64,000 nucleotides of DNA from Diphasiastrum complanatum (taxonomy: Eukaryota > Streptophyta > Lycopodiopsida > Lycopodiales > Lycopodiaceae). The stretch spans positions 32,110,607 to 32,174,606 of the forward strand of contig CM055102.1 in assembly GCA_029204225.1 (NCBI GenBank). The letters are read 5' to 3'. Below the pieces are notes generated by a model. The model saw nothing but the letters and a program-made list of their open reading frames with translations. It was not told the DNA's origin and did no database searches. The position numbers were made by a program, and so were the translations under genes. Of the stretch, positions 33,512-43,950 are shown piece after piece (position 1 is the stretch's first letter; each line of letters opens with the position of its first letter).

Positions 33512-33871
33512 ATGGCCCATACCAAGCAAACAACACGTCTTACCACATTTGCCCCGCCCCTGGAAGCCCTCCATACTGCCTATGAGGACTTTCAAGTCAA
33601 TTTCTATGAGGACTCTATGCTTTGCACAGTGCACACCAAGAGAGTTACCCTCATGCCTCAGGACATGCATCTTGTCATGAGGCTGAGGAGAACATACGAT
33701 CAGGTCTTTAAGAGTGGCTTCACCTCTAGGCCACCACCTACAGAGAGAGGGCTTGTTCCTCAACGAAGAAGGGGAAAGCGGACCAAGCCCACCAGGCCTG
33801 CCAGGCAAAGGGTAGTACTCAGCGAATCACCATCCCAGATATATCAAATCCAGTTGTGGAGGCTGGTTTGA
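33512..33871 (+). CDS. Truncated-rearranged histone H3-like protein (module B)
   Basis: 119 codons, uninterrupted. Residues 1-9, MAHTKQTTR, match the H3 tail start MARTKQTAR. After eight residues the sequence enters the second half of the histone fold: L-E-A-L-H-T-A-Y-E (17-25) corresponds to helix 2, E-D-S-M-L-C-T-V-H-T-K-R-V-T-L-M-P (33-49) to loop 2, and Q-D-M-H-L...R-L-R-R (50-60) to helix 3. About 80 canonical residues (the rest of the tail, alphaN, helix 1, loop 1) are missing. A new basic C-terminal tail of 57 residues (R-R-R-G-K-R-T-K-P) follows. Such a protein could not form a normal H3-H4 dimer. It is divergent to the acidic gene at 31318-32677. It may be a decayed copy or a repurposed H3 fragment. 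Confidence 0.7.
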   Translation: MAHTKQTTRLTTFAPPLEALHTAYEDFQVNFYEDSMLCTVHTKRVTLMPQDMHLVMRLRRTYDQVFKSGFTSRPPPTERGLVPQRRRGKRTKPTRPARQRVVLSESPSQIYQIQLWRLV

Positions 33872-34205
33872 TGTATTTTGTAAATAGATGTAAATGCGAT
33901 GATACTAAGGATATTGGAGTTGTGCTGTCCTTTTTTGCACACAGCCTTCATAGTCCAACTCAGGCGACGAAATATCTTCTCCATACAACCTCAGAGACCA
34001 AAGTCTTTATTATTCCATACTGCCAAAAGTAAGTGATTACATAGAATATATTCAAGTAATATTTTAAATAGGTATTGTAATTCCTTCAGTTTAACTAATT
34101 ATTTCTTGTTTGCAGCAAGCATTGGAGTATGCATATAATCTCCCTTAGGGAAGATTCAGATGGGATCATTAATCCCATCTGTTTAAATAAAGTCATATCT
34201 TTATG
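33872..34205. other. No gene seen
   Basis: A short AT-rich spacer after the H3-like gene. It holds no recognisable repeat or coding segment before Copia homology begins at 34206. Confidence 0.4.
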
Positions 34206-35347
34206 ATACCTTTGAAATGATAGACTTAGGGTTGATGCCTTATTGCATTGAGTATAAAAGTATGGCACAAGAAAAATGATATGTTCTGACTCAAAGTAGG
34301 TATGCTAGGAAATGCTGATGAGATTCAATATGCATGATTATACACCTATGAATGTAACACAAAACTTGTTGAATATGATGACTCTTGGACTTGTGTATTT
34401 ATATCTTTACATTCAGCTAGTTGGAAGCCGTATTAGCTTGACTTATATTGTCTTGATATTTGTTTTTCTATGAGACTAGTAAGTCGATTTATGTCAAATC
34501 TCAAAAAAGTTATTGGAAAAGTACCATAAAACAAATCATTAGATTTGTCAAACGAACATTGAATCATGCATTGGAATATATACCACATGATATTGTAACA
34601 ATATAGTAATTGGTCACCTTGTGTCTTATCGACAGAGTCAAAGTGCAGAATCATGGCTATCCTTGACGCCTTCGCAATTTTGTAACTATGGTTGTCTAAG
34701 AAACCATTTGACTCATCAAATAATAAATTGATTTTGTTGTGATAGATGATTCTATACACAATGCTCTATTATTAGTCTTCCGCAGCTCTAATTTGAATCT
34801 GTGTTTGGGCTCTTTGCAATCAATTCTACAAAATGTATACCAATGGACTTGAATGAGACTTTAGTATTGCCAAGACATTGTAAACATGTGCCTCTTAACC
34901 TTCACATTAGATTATTTATATCGTAGTCATTCGTATTTTTTTTAATACTTATTTTTTGCCAAGTCATGGACTAATTTTTTATGAATTTTGTTATATGTTA
35001 TATTTATAGGATATATACACACGGCTAACTAATCAAAAGAATGTTTAATCTGTACTTTACATTTAGGATTAAGGCACTACGTGTTGTTGGCAATTGCCTT
35101 TGGATGATGTTTGATTCTGTTTGGTCGCGATTCAATGTACTTGTTGATCTGCATGAATCGGATTGCGGCCGATTGTTTGAGAATGGCCGAATTATCGAAT
35201 TTGATCAGATGGTCCGAGGTGGTCGAACTATCTAGGATGGTCAAACAGTTGTAGATGACCAAATAGTCGAATGTGTCCAAACAATTGGAGAAACATTGTA
35301 ATTGATTCCTTTGTATTTTTGTAGACTATATTAGATTAAATCCAACA
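34206..35347. mobile_element. Copia RT relic (plus) joined to a minus-strand LTR
   Basis: 34206-34560 repeats the plus-strand Copia RT fragment at 4690-5040 and runs on as RT-RNase H connection debris to about 34790. The text ending TCCAACA at 35347 is the 3' LTR start (minus), next to the polypurine tract AAGGGAGGG (35356-35348). 35275-35347 matches 5052-5120. A plus-strand RT piece thus directly abuts a minus-strand LTR in both copies. Confidence 0.65.
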
Positions 35348-36228
35348 CCCTCCCTTAATCCATCCTTGAATGCCTTGATTTGTAAATTCAAGATAGCACA
35401 AAAGTTCTTGTGTGTTTCTCGATTCAAACCTTTTGTAAATATATCACCCACCATGTACTAGGTTCTACAAAATTTTAGACTTACCTCCTTGTTGAGTATA
35501 TTGCTCCTGATGTAGTGGTACTTACTTCTGATGTGCTTGCTCCCAGAGTGAAATCTAGGATTGATCGATAATGCAATAGCATTATGATTGTCACATTGAA
35601 TAATTGCTGGAGCAGATTGTCTGAGACCAATATTAGACAATAAATCCTCAATCGAATACCTCTTTAGTAGCTTGAGAGGCTGCAATGTATTCAGATTCTG
35701 TAGATGACATTATAATGCAAGTTTGTTTTCAATTGTTCCAAGATATTGGACCATTATTGAATAGGAAGACAAGTCCAGAAGTTGATCTTCTGTTGTCGAT
35801 ATTGCCTGCCCAATTTGCATCTGTATATCCATGAAGTGCATGGATATCGGATGAATTTCATCACCATAGCAAATACAACGGTCAATATTAGCTCGTACAT
35901 ATCTATTTACTCTTAAAAGAGCTTTCCAGTGGATCATACCAGGGTTGGCAATATATTATCTCAAAGAACTGATGGCGTATGCAAGATCGGGCCTGGTAGA
36001 GATCATTGCATATATTAGAGATCCAATAATTGATTGGTATGGATATCCCTTCATTTTGGCCTTCTCCTCATTGGTCTGAGGGCATTGTTCCTTGATTAAT
36101 TTGAGACCTGGATCCATGGGATTATGTACAAACTTGCAATTCATGAGATTGAATTTCGTCAGCAAATTATAGAAGTACCTCTGCTGGGGTGATATAGAGA
36201 AGTCTTTTGCTTCTGTCTCTATGGATTT
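35348..36228 (-). mobile_element. Copia RT C-terminus and RNase H relic
   Basis: Minus-strand frames give SPQQRYFYNLLTKFNLMNC, SIIGSLIYAMISTRPDLAYA, then RNase H Q-C-D-N-H-N-A-I-A-L-S and SGSKHIRSKYHYIRSNILN. Stops at 35942, 35707 and 35457 break it. It is the fuller copy of the family at 5052-6105. Its upstream part is cut off at 36229 by the LTR of another Copia. Confidence 0.8.
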
Positions 36229-36489
36229 TGTCAATAATCAGATATGCAACATCAAGCATTCACCATAAGCATTCACCAAAGAAGCCGGAAGAAGAACACA
36301 CACTATCAATCTATCACACTACAACATACGGAATGTAAAATGTACATATAAACCCTGAACCCTGATAGAGAGGGAGAACCTAGGAGTAGACTACTAGACT
36401 AGCCAACGGCTAGTTACAGCTAGTAATAAAGTACATCATAAATGGTAACTAAGAAGTGTAACAATGAAGTTTATCATTGATTTCTAACA
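36229..36489 (-). mobile_element. 3' LTR of the Copia element at 36.5-40.6 kb
   Basis: It begins (plus) TGTCAATAATC and ends TTTCTAACA, next to the polypurine tract ATTGAGGGAGAG (36501-36490). The length is about 261 bp. Its first 37 minus-strand bases (TGTTAGAAATC...) recur in plus orientation at 42640. No 5' LTR copy or target duplication was found on the far side. Confidence 0.7.
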
Positions 36490-39400
36490 CTCTCCCTCAA
36501 TGATAAAATTACATTCTTCCATTCCTAGTAGAGTACGAAACTTTTCAAATTTACATCTACCTAATAACTTAGTAAAAATATCTGCCACTTGATCTTTAGA
36601 TTTACAAAAAACAAGATCAATGGCTCCATCAAGAATTTTCTCTCGAACAAAATGATAATGTATTTCGATGTGCTTGGTTTGAACATGTAAAACTTGATGT
36701 TTGGCAAGGTGAATGCAGCTTTGATTGTCGCAAGATGTAGTAGTTGCATCCATCTGTGGTTGACCTAAATCCACAAGCAATCTTCGTAACCATACCGCTT
36801 CTTGTGCAGCATTGCTGAGTGCTCGATATTCAGCTTTCGTCGAGGATAAGCTATTTTAGATTGCTTTTTGTTGCTCCATGAAACTGCAGCTGTACCATAA
36901 CTGAATGTATGACCACTGGTAGACCTTAGTCATCAACATTACCTGCCCAATCAGCATTTGTATATCCTATCAATATTGGCACTTCAGGCTGATCATACTT
37001 CAAACCAAAATTTAATGTCTTTCGAATGTATCTGAGAATATGTTTAGCAGACTTCCAGTGGACTAGGATCTTGCATGAATTGACTAGCAACACCAACAAC
37101 ATAAGAAATATCAGGTCGTGTGTGTGTCAAATAAATCAAACTACCCACCAGCTATCTATACAAATAAGCATCCACTTTCTCAGATTCATCATATGCAGTA
37201 AGCTTTGTGTTGACATCCATAGGTTTACTCAAAGGCTTACAGTCCTGCATATTGAACTTATAAAGCAAATCTCGTGCATATTTGCTTTGTGTAAGAAAGA
37301 CCACATTTTTCTTTTGCCATACTTCAATGCCAAGACAATAGTGCATCAATCCTAGATCACTCATGTCAAAAGCATTGGAAAGATCTGATTTGATTTCATC
37401 ACTTAAGCTCTCATTACTTCTTCTAATAATCAAATCATCCACGTACAACACAATGAACACTATATCTGAATCTTGCCTTAGAATGTAAAGATTAGGATCA
37501 ACATCACTCTTTACCATTCCCCTTCGCTTAAAGTGTTCATCAATGCAAGAGTACCACGCCTGTGGTGCTTGTTTCAATCCATAAATAGCTTTGTTGAGCT
37601 TACAAACAAGGTGCTCTCTCCCTGGTTCAATAAATCCTTGAGGTTGTACTAAGTACACCTCTTCATCCAGCACTCCATTAAGAAAAGCAGATTTAACATC
37701 CATTTGTTGGATCTTCCAACCATAGAAAGCAGAAATAGCAATGACAGAACATATAGTTACCATCTTAGCTACATGTACGAAGGTTTCCTCAAAATAAATA
37801 CCTTCTTGCTGCTCAAATCCTCTCGCAACCAACCGTGCTTTGTATTTGTTGAGTTGCCCATCAGCTCCATATTTGATCGTGTATATCCATTTGCAAGTGA
37901 TAGGCGTCTTACCATTAGGTAGCTCAACCAAGTTCCAAGTCCTATCATTTTTTATATAGTTTCCATTTATGTTTCCATAGCTTCATGCCACTCCTCGTGC
38001 TCCTTTGTTTTATCAAAAGTTTTTGGTTCTTGAGCCTTGAGCACAGAACCCATTAGGGCTAGATTCATTCTAATCTTGCAGGAGGTTTTCGATTTCTACT
38101 TGATCTTCTAAGCTCTCCCTGCTCACTAGATTCGGAAGTATCTCCTTTCTTTGCACCATCTGTGACTACTAAGTACCATTTAGGTAATTTCTTGGGAATT
38201 TCAGCATCAGGCTTGCCTTTGTCCAATGGATTTTCTATATCAAAATCCACTTCCTTCTTGACCTGTACTTTTGCTCCCTCATCAAAAGGTTCAGTGATTA
38301 CTTCAGATTGTTCACCTCGGCCCATCTCATAAAATGTAGCATCCCTAGAAATTACAAGCTTCTGTGCATTTGTGTCATACATCTTGTATGCCTTGGCCTT
38401 CTCATCATATCCAAGGAAAATACACTTGATAGCTTTTGCATCCAATTTCCTTCGTTTCTCATCAAGAATATGAGCATAAGCATCACAACCAAATACTCTC
38501 AAATGAGAAATATTAGGTTTCTTTCTAGTAACAGTTTCATGAGGTGTCTTACCTTCCACGGATTTTGTAGGACACCAATTTAGGATGTGCGTAGCTGTGC
38601 TACAAGCTTCTGCCCAAAAGGTGTTTGGCAGACCCTTGCTTTTGAGCATCGCCCTAGCCATATCAACAATAGATTTGTTCTTTCGTTCTGCAACTCCATT
38701 TTGCTGTGGTGAATAAGGTGTTGTATTCTGCCTCTTGATCCCTTGATCTTTGCAAAAATCAATAAACTCTGTCAAAAAATAGTCATCACCTCCATCAGTT
38801 CTCAAAGTTTTGATGCAACATTCTATTTGCTTTTCAACTAATGCCTTGAATTCCCTGAACTTAGCAAAAGCATCTAATTTCTTGCTTATGAAATAAATCC
38901 AAATGCATATGCTATAATCATCAATGAAGGTGATAAAGTAATAGTAGCCACTAAGAGATCTAGTCTGCATAGGTCCACATAGATCACTGTGGACAAAATC
39001 TAGGATGCCACTGGCTCTCCTTGCTTCACTTTTGGGAAACCTCTCTCTGTCTTTTTTTCCCAAAATGCAACCTTCACAAATTTTTTCTTCAAAAGAAATA
39101 TCAGGCAATCCTATAACTAGATTACCTCTTTTGAGAACCTATAAACTTTGAGCACTAATATGACCAGATCGTTGATGCCAAAGATCACTTCGACTATCAA
39201 CCGTGCTTACCATAGCAAAGGATCTCGCATTCAATTTGTAGAGTCGATAATCGTTGACTCTAGCTCCTGTAGCAATCACTTTGTAGTGATTTTTGATGTC
39301 TCTGACAAGACATTTGTCACTGTCAAACTCAACCTTGAGTTGTTGATCAGCCATCGTCCCAACATATAGTAGATTGTTAGCTAAGCCAGGTACATATTGC

Positions 39401-40620
39401 ACATTGCTTATCCGCTTTATCTTCCCGCTGGCTAACTTCACTGGTACCACTCCAATTCCTTTAATAGATAGCAATTTGCCATCGGCTTGTCCAACTTCAT
39501 CACCATTGTGAGTTTCCTTGAGTTCTGAAAACCACTCTTTCCTTGAAGTCATGTGCTTGGATGCACCACTATCAATGTACCAGGTATCCTTGGCTTCATC
39601 ACTTGTCATTAATGCTATAATGAACAAGTTTAAACCCTTACCCGTATCATCTTCATATTGATCATCATTGGATGTTGATCAGCATAATTGTCTTCATAAT
39701 AATCATCATCAAATTATGTTGATCAGCATAATTGTCCGCTTGCCATTTTCCTTTTCTTTGTTCTATTTCCTTCTATTTTTTGAAGCATTCATGCTCCCAA
39801 TGGCCAGGTTTGTTGCAATACCTACAACTTCCAGGTTTATTTTGCTTGGAATAGCCGCGTCCTTGACCTTGGCCTTGATTCCAATTGCCTCAATTTGGGC
39901 CATCATTAAATTGTTCTTGAAATTGTTGGAACGATCCATGATATGAGTTTCCACCTCTTGATTTGTGTCTTCCACGACCAAATCTGCCAACACGTCCTCT
40001 CACTGCAAGAGCTTGATCAAATCTCATGTTGTGATGAGTCAAGTTCTCTTGACGTTGTCCTTCCTGCAAAAGCAATCCACCTAAATCTTCATAGGTTGGA
40101 AGATTTTCTCGTGTGGCTATACTTGTCACAAACATTTGATGTGATTCACTCAAACTATTCAATGTCAACTGCACGATCTCACGATCTTGTACTTGCTCTC
40201 CAACTGTTGCTAATTGGTCACGAATCTCTTTGATCGTCAGTAGGGATCAGCAACAATTGCACCATCATCCATCCGCAATGTGTGTAGCTTCGTCTTCAGG
40301 AATAGCACTCGAGATGTGTTTGTGGTCTCAAACAATGCCTTCAACGTATCCCATGCTTCTTTTGGTCCTTCTGAATCCGAAATGTAGGGAATAATTGCAT
40401 CTCTAACTGATAAGTTGATGACATTTTGTGCTTTCTGTTTTCTCCTGTCAACTGTCGTTGATCTTCTTCAATCACTGCTCTTGTCTCTTCACCTGTCACA
40501 TCTCCCATAGCTCCTTTTCCATCAAAATGTTTTTCAGTTTGAATTTCCAAACTGCATAGTTGCCGGCTCCTTCCAATTTGCTTGACTCATTGAGGACGCT
40601 CTCGCTTAGACTTGCCATTA
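36490..40620 (-). pseudogene. Copia gag-pol, nearly complete domain set
   Basis: Gag (40550-39890) leads to a zinc knuckle C-R-Y-C-N-K-P-G-H-W-E-H-E-C near 39828-39785. Protease and pre-integrase are at 39627-39139 (W-Y-I-D-S-G-A-S-K-H-M, L-W-H-Q-R-S-G-H-I). Integrase is at 39108-38065 (FVHSDLCGPM, R-T-D-G-G-D-D-Y, YSPQQNGVAERKN). RT is at 37931-37152 (QMDVKSAFLNGVL, IYGLKQAPQAWY, LYVDDLII) and continues degraded to 36850. RNase H is at 36780-36484 (C-D-N-Q-S-C-I-H-L-A, VQTKHIEIHYHFVREK). Several stops and frame shifts inactivate it. The active-site motifs of protease, integrase and RT are still present. Confidence 0.9.
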
Positions 40621-40691
40621 CTGAATAGATGAGTCCGGATCAAGTAATTTATCACACCACAGAACTGTATATTTTTCTGGTTATACACCTT

Positions 40692-40931
40692 ATATCAGAA
40701 TGGAACATGGAAGTACAGCTGCTCAGGATCCTCTTTAACTTGTGCGTGTGGATCCAATATTGGAGCATGTGATATCGGACTGGAGCACGGATGTACAATT
40801 GTTCAGAATTCTCTTTAGCTCGTGCGCTTGGATCCGATATCGGTACGGACAATATCGGACTGGAGCGCGAACCTACGACTGCTCGGGTTTCTCTTCAGCT
40901 AGCGTGCTTGGATCCGATATTGGTACGGATA
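40692..40931 (+). repeat. Three 80-bp tandem repeats ahead of a TATA-like box
   Basis: Units 40692-40771, 40772-40851 and 40852-40931 share ATATCGGACTGGAGC...GGATCCGATATTGGTACGGA in exact 80-bp register, with roughly 75-85% similarity by eye. The last unit ends at ATATAAAAAGAG. This looks like an LTR U3 enhancer array, in plus orientation, but no LTR ends could be set. Confidence 0.75.
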
Positions 40932-42099
40932 TAAAAAGAGAATATAAAAACTTTCAAAGGGAATATTCTAGATTTCGAAATGAGTGATCGTTCAAACAGA
41001 CAGATATCTGTAATGTGAAAGGTATGAAGCCTCAAAGCTCTAAATGGCAGTACTAGACACTGTCTGGTGTGATTTGCAGTACCCCAAACAAACAAATGAG
41101 AGATTTCTTGGCACAACTCTCTGACAAATGACACTTTTCACAAAGACTAAAAACAATATTGTAAAACTTTTTCCATTCAGGGATTTCAAGTTACAATACA
41201 GAAAAAAGATGTTCGTGGATGTAGAGACCGACATGAAATTGGAAAAGAGTGGAAAAGAGCATCCCAATATGAAGGGCAATGCAAAAAGAGCCGTATGGAG
41301 GTGAAATGCTTTTTCAAATATTTAAGTAACAAGTGTTCTGTAGGTCTTTGAATCTCAATATTCTCATTTTCATCAAAATTAGACATGTGTATGTTTAATT
41401 TGTAGATATATTACACATCTGGTAAAAGCAAAGTAGGTTGACTCTATGCTTGTATATTTTAGATTTTGGAGGCAAAAAGATGAAGGGGAGACGTGTATGT
41501 ACAGTGACGAGTACCGTTTCTCTACCCAGAGAAGTTTGTCAAATTGGGAGATCCATAACAATCCATGGTGGATTGACTTCCAGGAACTGTCCCACAAAAT
41601 AGTCTGCGCTGTATAAGTTGCATAAGAAAGGCTCTTTGCCAATGCACGAGGAGGCAGTAAATCCGACAAGGGCAGAGGTGGAGATGAACTCGACATTAGA
41701 GACGAGGCTCAAAGACACAGAGTCGCAAGAACACAATGTTGTGCCACAAGAATGCTTCACCAGGAAAACTGGCAAGGGTCAGCAGCCTATCATTGAGGTG
41801 TCCATGGAATGCTCCTCAGTTGAAGAGAGATCACTCAAAAAAATGTGAGAGGACTACGAGGCCATATGACCCCTTTCATACCCAGTAGCAAATGGAAGCA
41901 AGGTACATTGTGTTCTTTCTGGTTTATGTCATAAATTCAAATGAGTGATGTCATTGATTGAAATATATATATGTGTAGATATTAACGTCGTATGTGTTAA
42001 AAATTGAGCTTCACTCTCCTTCAGCCTAAAGTTCTACTCGACACAGTCTGATCTCACAAAGAAAGACTGTCACAGGTACAGTATGTTACAATGGAAGCT
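40932..42099. other. No gene supported
   Basis: Open frames on both strands (for example 41618-41848 plus, 41040-41279 minus) have no recognisable motif. The part just before 42100 may be upstream Copia pol DNA. Confidence 0.35.
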
Positions 42100-42639
42100 G
42101 ATAGCTGCAACTAACCAGCTCAGCTCGTGGCAAGGGGATTTCTCCAGATTCCCAATATCGACTACTTCGAAACTTTTAGCCCGGTGGTCAAGCACACTTC
42201 CATTCGACTGCTACTATCATATGTTACTGCAGCAGATCTTGAGATACACAAGATGGATGTACAAATGGCAATCCTCAATGGAGTTATCGATGAGGACATT
42301 TACATGATGCATCCAGAAGGCTATATCCTCAATGGTCGAGAAGATCAGGTATGCAAACTCTCATAAAGCTTTGTACGGTCTAAAGCAATCATCTAGAGCT
42401 TGGTTTCATCGAATCAACACATTCTTAATTGATCATGGATTTGAATCTAGCTCTGCAAACTGTAATGTATATTTCAAATCTATCAATCAATTTTTTGTCA
42501 TCACTGACACTCTACGTAGATGATACATTGTTGTTTAACAATAATATCAGACTGACAAAGGAAACCAAGAGGATGCTATCCCGATAATTCGAGATGACAG
42601 ATCTTGGAGAGGCGCACTACTGTCTCGGGATTCAAATCT
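42100..42639 (+). mobile_element. Copia reverse-transcriptase relic, plus strand
   Basis: Successive frames read ARGFLQIPNIDYFETFSPVVK, H-K-M-D-V-Q-M-A-I-L-N-G-V-I-D-E-D-I-Y, then ALYGLKQSSRAWFHRI, L-Y-V-D-D-T-L-L-F and DLGEAHYCLGIQI, all Copia RT motifs in order with the catalytic YVDD intact. Two frame breaks (near 42366 and 42515) and a stop disable it. It is cut at 42640 by a short piece of LTR. Confidence 0.85.
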
Positions 42640-43473
42640 GTTAGAAATCAATGATAAACTTCATTGTTACACTTCACATATGACATTGCTATCCAAGTCC
42701 TAACAATATGATTGATTCTGAGAGAATCCAGTGGTGGCGAGCTTAGATCTGTGTCATCCTAATCAAGACTAAGGAGGAAGGTGATGCTTCCTCTGATGGC
42801 ACGAGGTAGCTCAACCCCCCATACCCAACATCTAGATGCTCGCCACACGACTGTAGTGACACTTGGAAGTTTCTCAACAGCTGGTGTTTATACATCTGAA
42901 TGCTTTTCAAAAACTCAATAATCTTGTTCACCCTTTTGAATAACACTTAAAGGCATAAATTTTGTTTTTCCCCAAACCCCTACTTAATTGTCGCCTGTCA
43001 AATTTCAAAACTTACAAGATCTAGTAAACACGTGTCACCATTGAATGCTTGATTAAACATTAGTGAGCAAGTGTCATGAGATCAAGACCTCTTGTGCGAT
43101 CCGGGCTTAATGTGAGTCACTGTCTCAGCCGCACGTAGTAACACGAGTACTAAGTTAGCCCGCCCAATTAGATGTCAGCCACGCTAGCCTTAATCGGTCT
43201 AGTGGTAGTTCAAAAACGGGTGTCAATATCTCAAGACCATATGAGATAATCCAACGGAATGGCGAAGGCTGATTTGTGCTAGTTGGAAAAGGGGCTTGAT
43301 TCCGTGACTGCAAAAAATATGACAAAGACATGTCAACTTAGAGAGGACAATTACAAAGTGAACGACACAGACACGTCAACTTAAAGAAAAAGATGACAAT
43401 ACTTTATTGCTTCATGACAAACTAAAAATCCAAAACCCCCTGATCTAAAAACCCTTAAGAAATCCTACAACAT
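42640..43473. other. LTR tip, then gene-free DNA
   Basis: 42640-42676 is identical to the first 37 bases of the 36229-36489 LTR family, in plus orientation. The rest of the stretch shows no LTR similarity and no gene. Confidence 0.5.
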
Positions 43474-43950
43474 GCAGGTCTCGCTAGAGCACACTTCAAG
43501 GAAGGGTAGGGGGGTGCAAGTCCTAGATAGAGCACTCTTCAAGTTTTAATTCCTAGATAGAGCACTCTCCAACGCAACAGAGTCTCCCTCCTCCTCCATC
43601 GCTTTCAAGCTTCTGCCTCCATCGCTCAAAAAATGGTGCTACCTCCATCGCTCTCTTTAGAACTTCTGCTTGCCTCCAATGCATAGTTCAATGCAAGGGG
43701 GTGCATAGTTCAATGCCAGGGGTGCAGGTCTAGCTAGAGCACACTTCAATGAAGGGTAGGGGGGTTCAGGTCCTAGATAGAGCACTCTTCAAGTTTTAAT
43801 TCAAATTTTTTGAATCTATCTCCAGCGCAGCAGAGTCTCCCTCCTCCTCCATCGCTTTCAAGCTTCTGCCTCCATCGCTCAAAAAATGGTGCTGCCTCCA
43901 TCACTCTCTTTAGAACTTCTGCCTGCCTCCAATGCATAGTTCATGCTGCC
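43474..43950. repeat. Tandem duplication, 249-bp period
   Basis: 43474-43722 and 43723-43950 start with GCAGGTCT[CA]GCTAGAGCACACTTCAA and share CCTAGATAGAGCACTCTTCAAG and CTCCCTCCTCCTCCATCG. The second copy has small insertions and ends early. The flanking text at 43900-44040 holds further short CTCCAGCGCACAAGGACTCA repeats. Confidence 0.75.

Noticed and set aside
41618-41848. 76-codon plus-strand frame as a gene
   Set aside because: No domain, splice context or second copy was found; it may be linker DNA of a Copia relic.
42640-42676. A full LTR in plus orientation
   Set aside because: Only the first 37 bases match the 36229-36489 family; the sequence then diverges, so it is at most an LTR tip.
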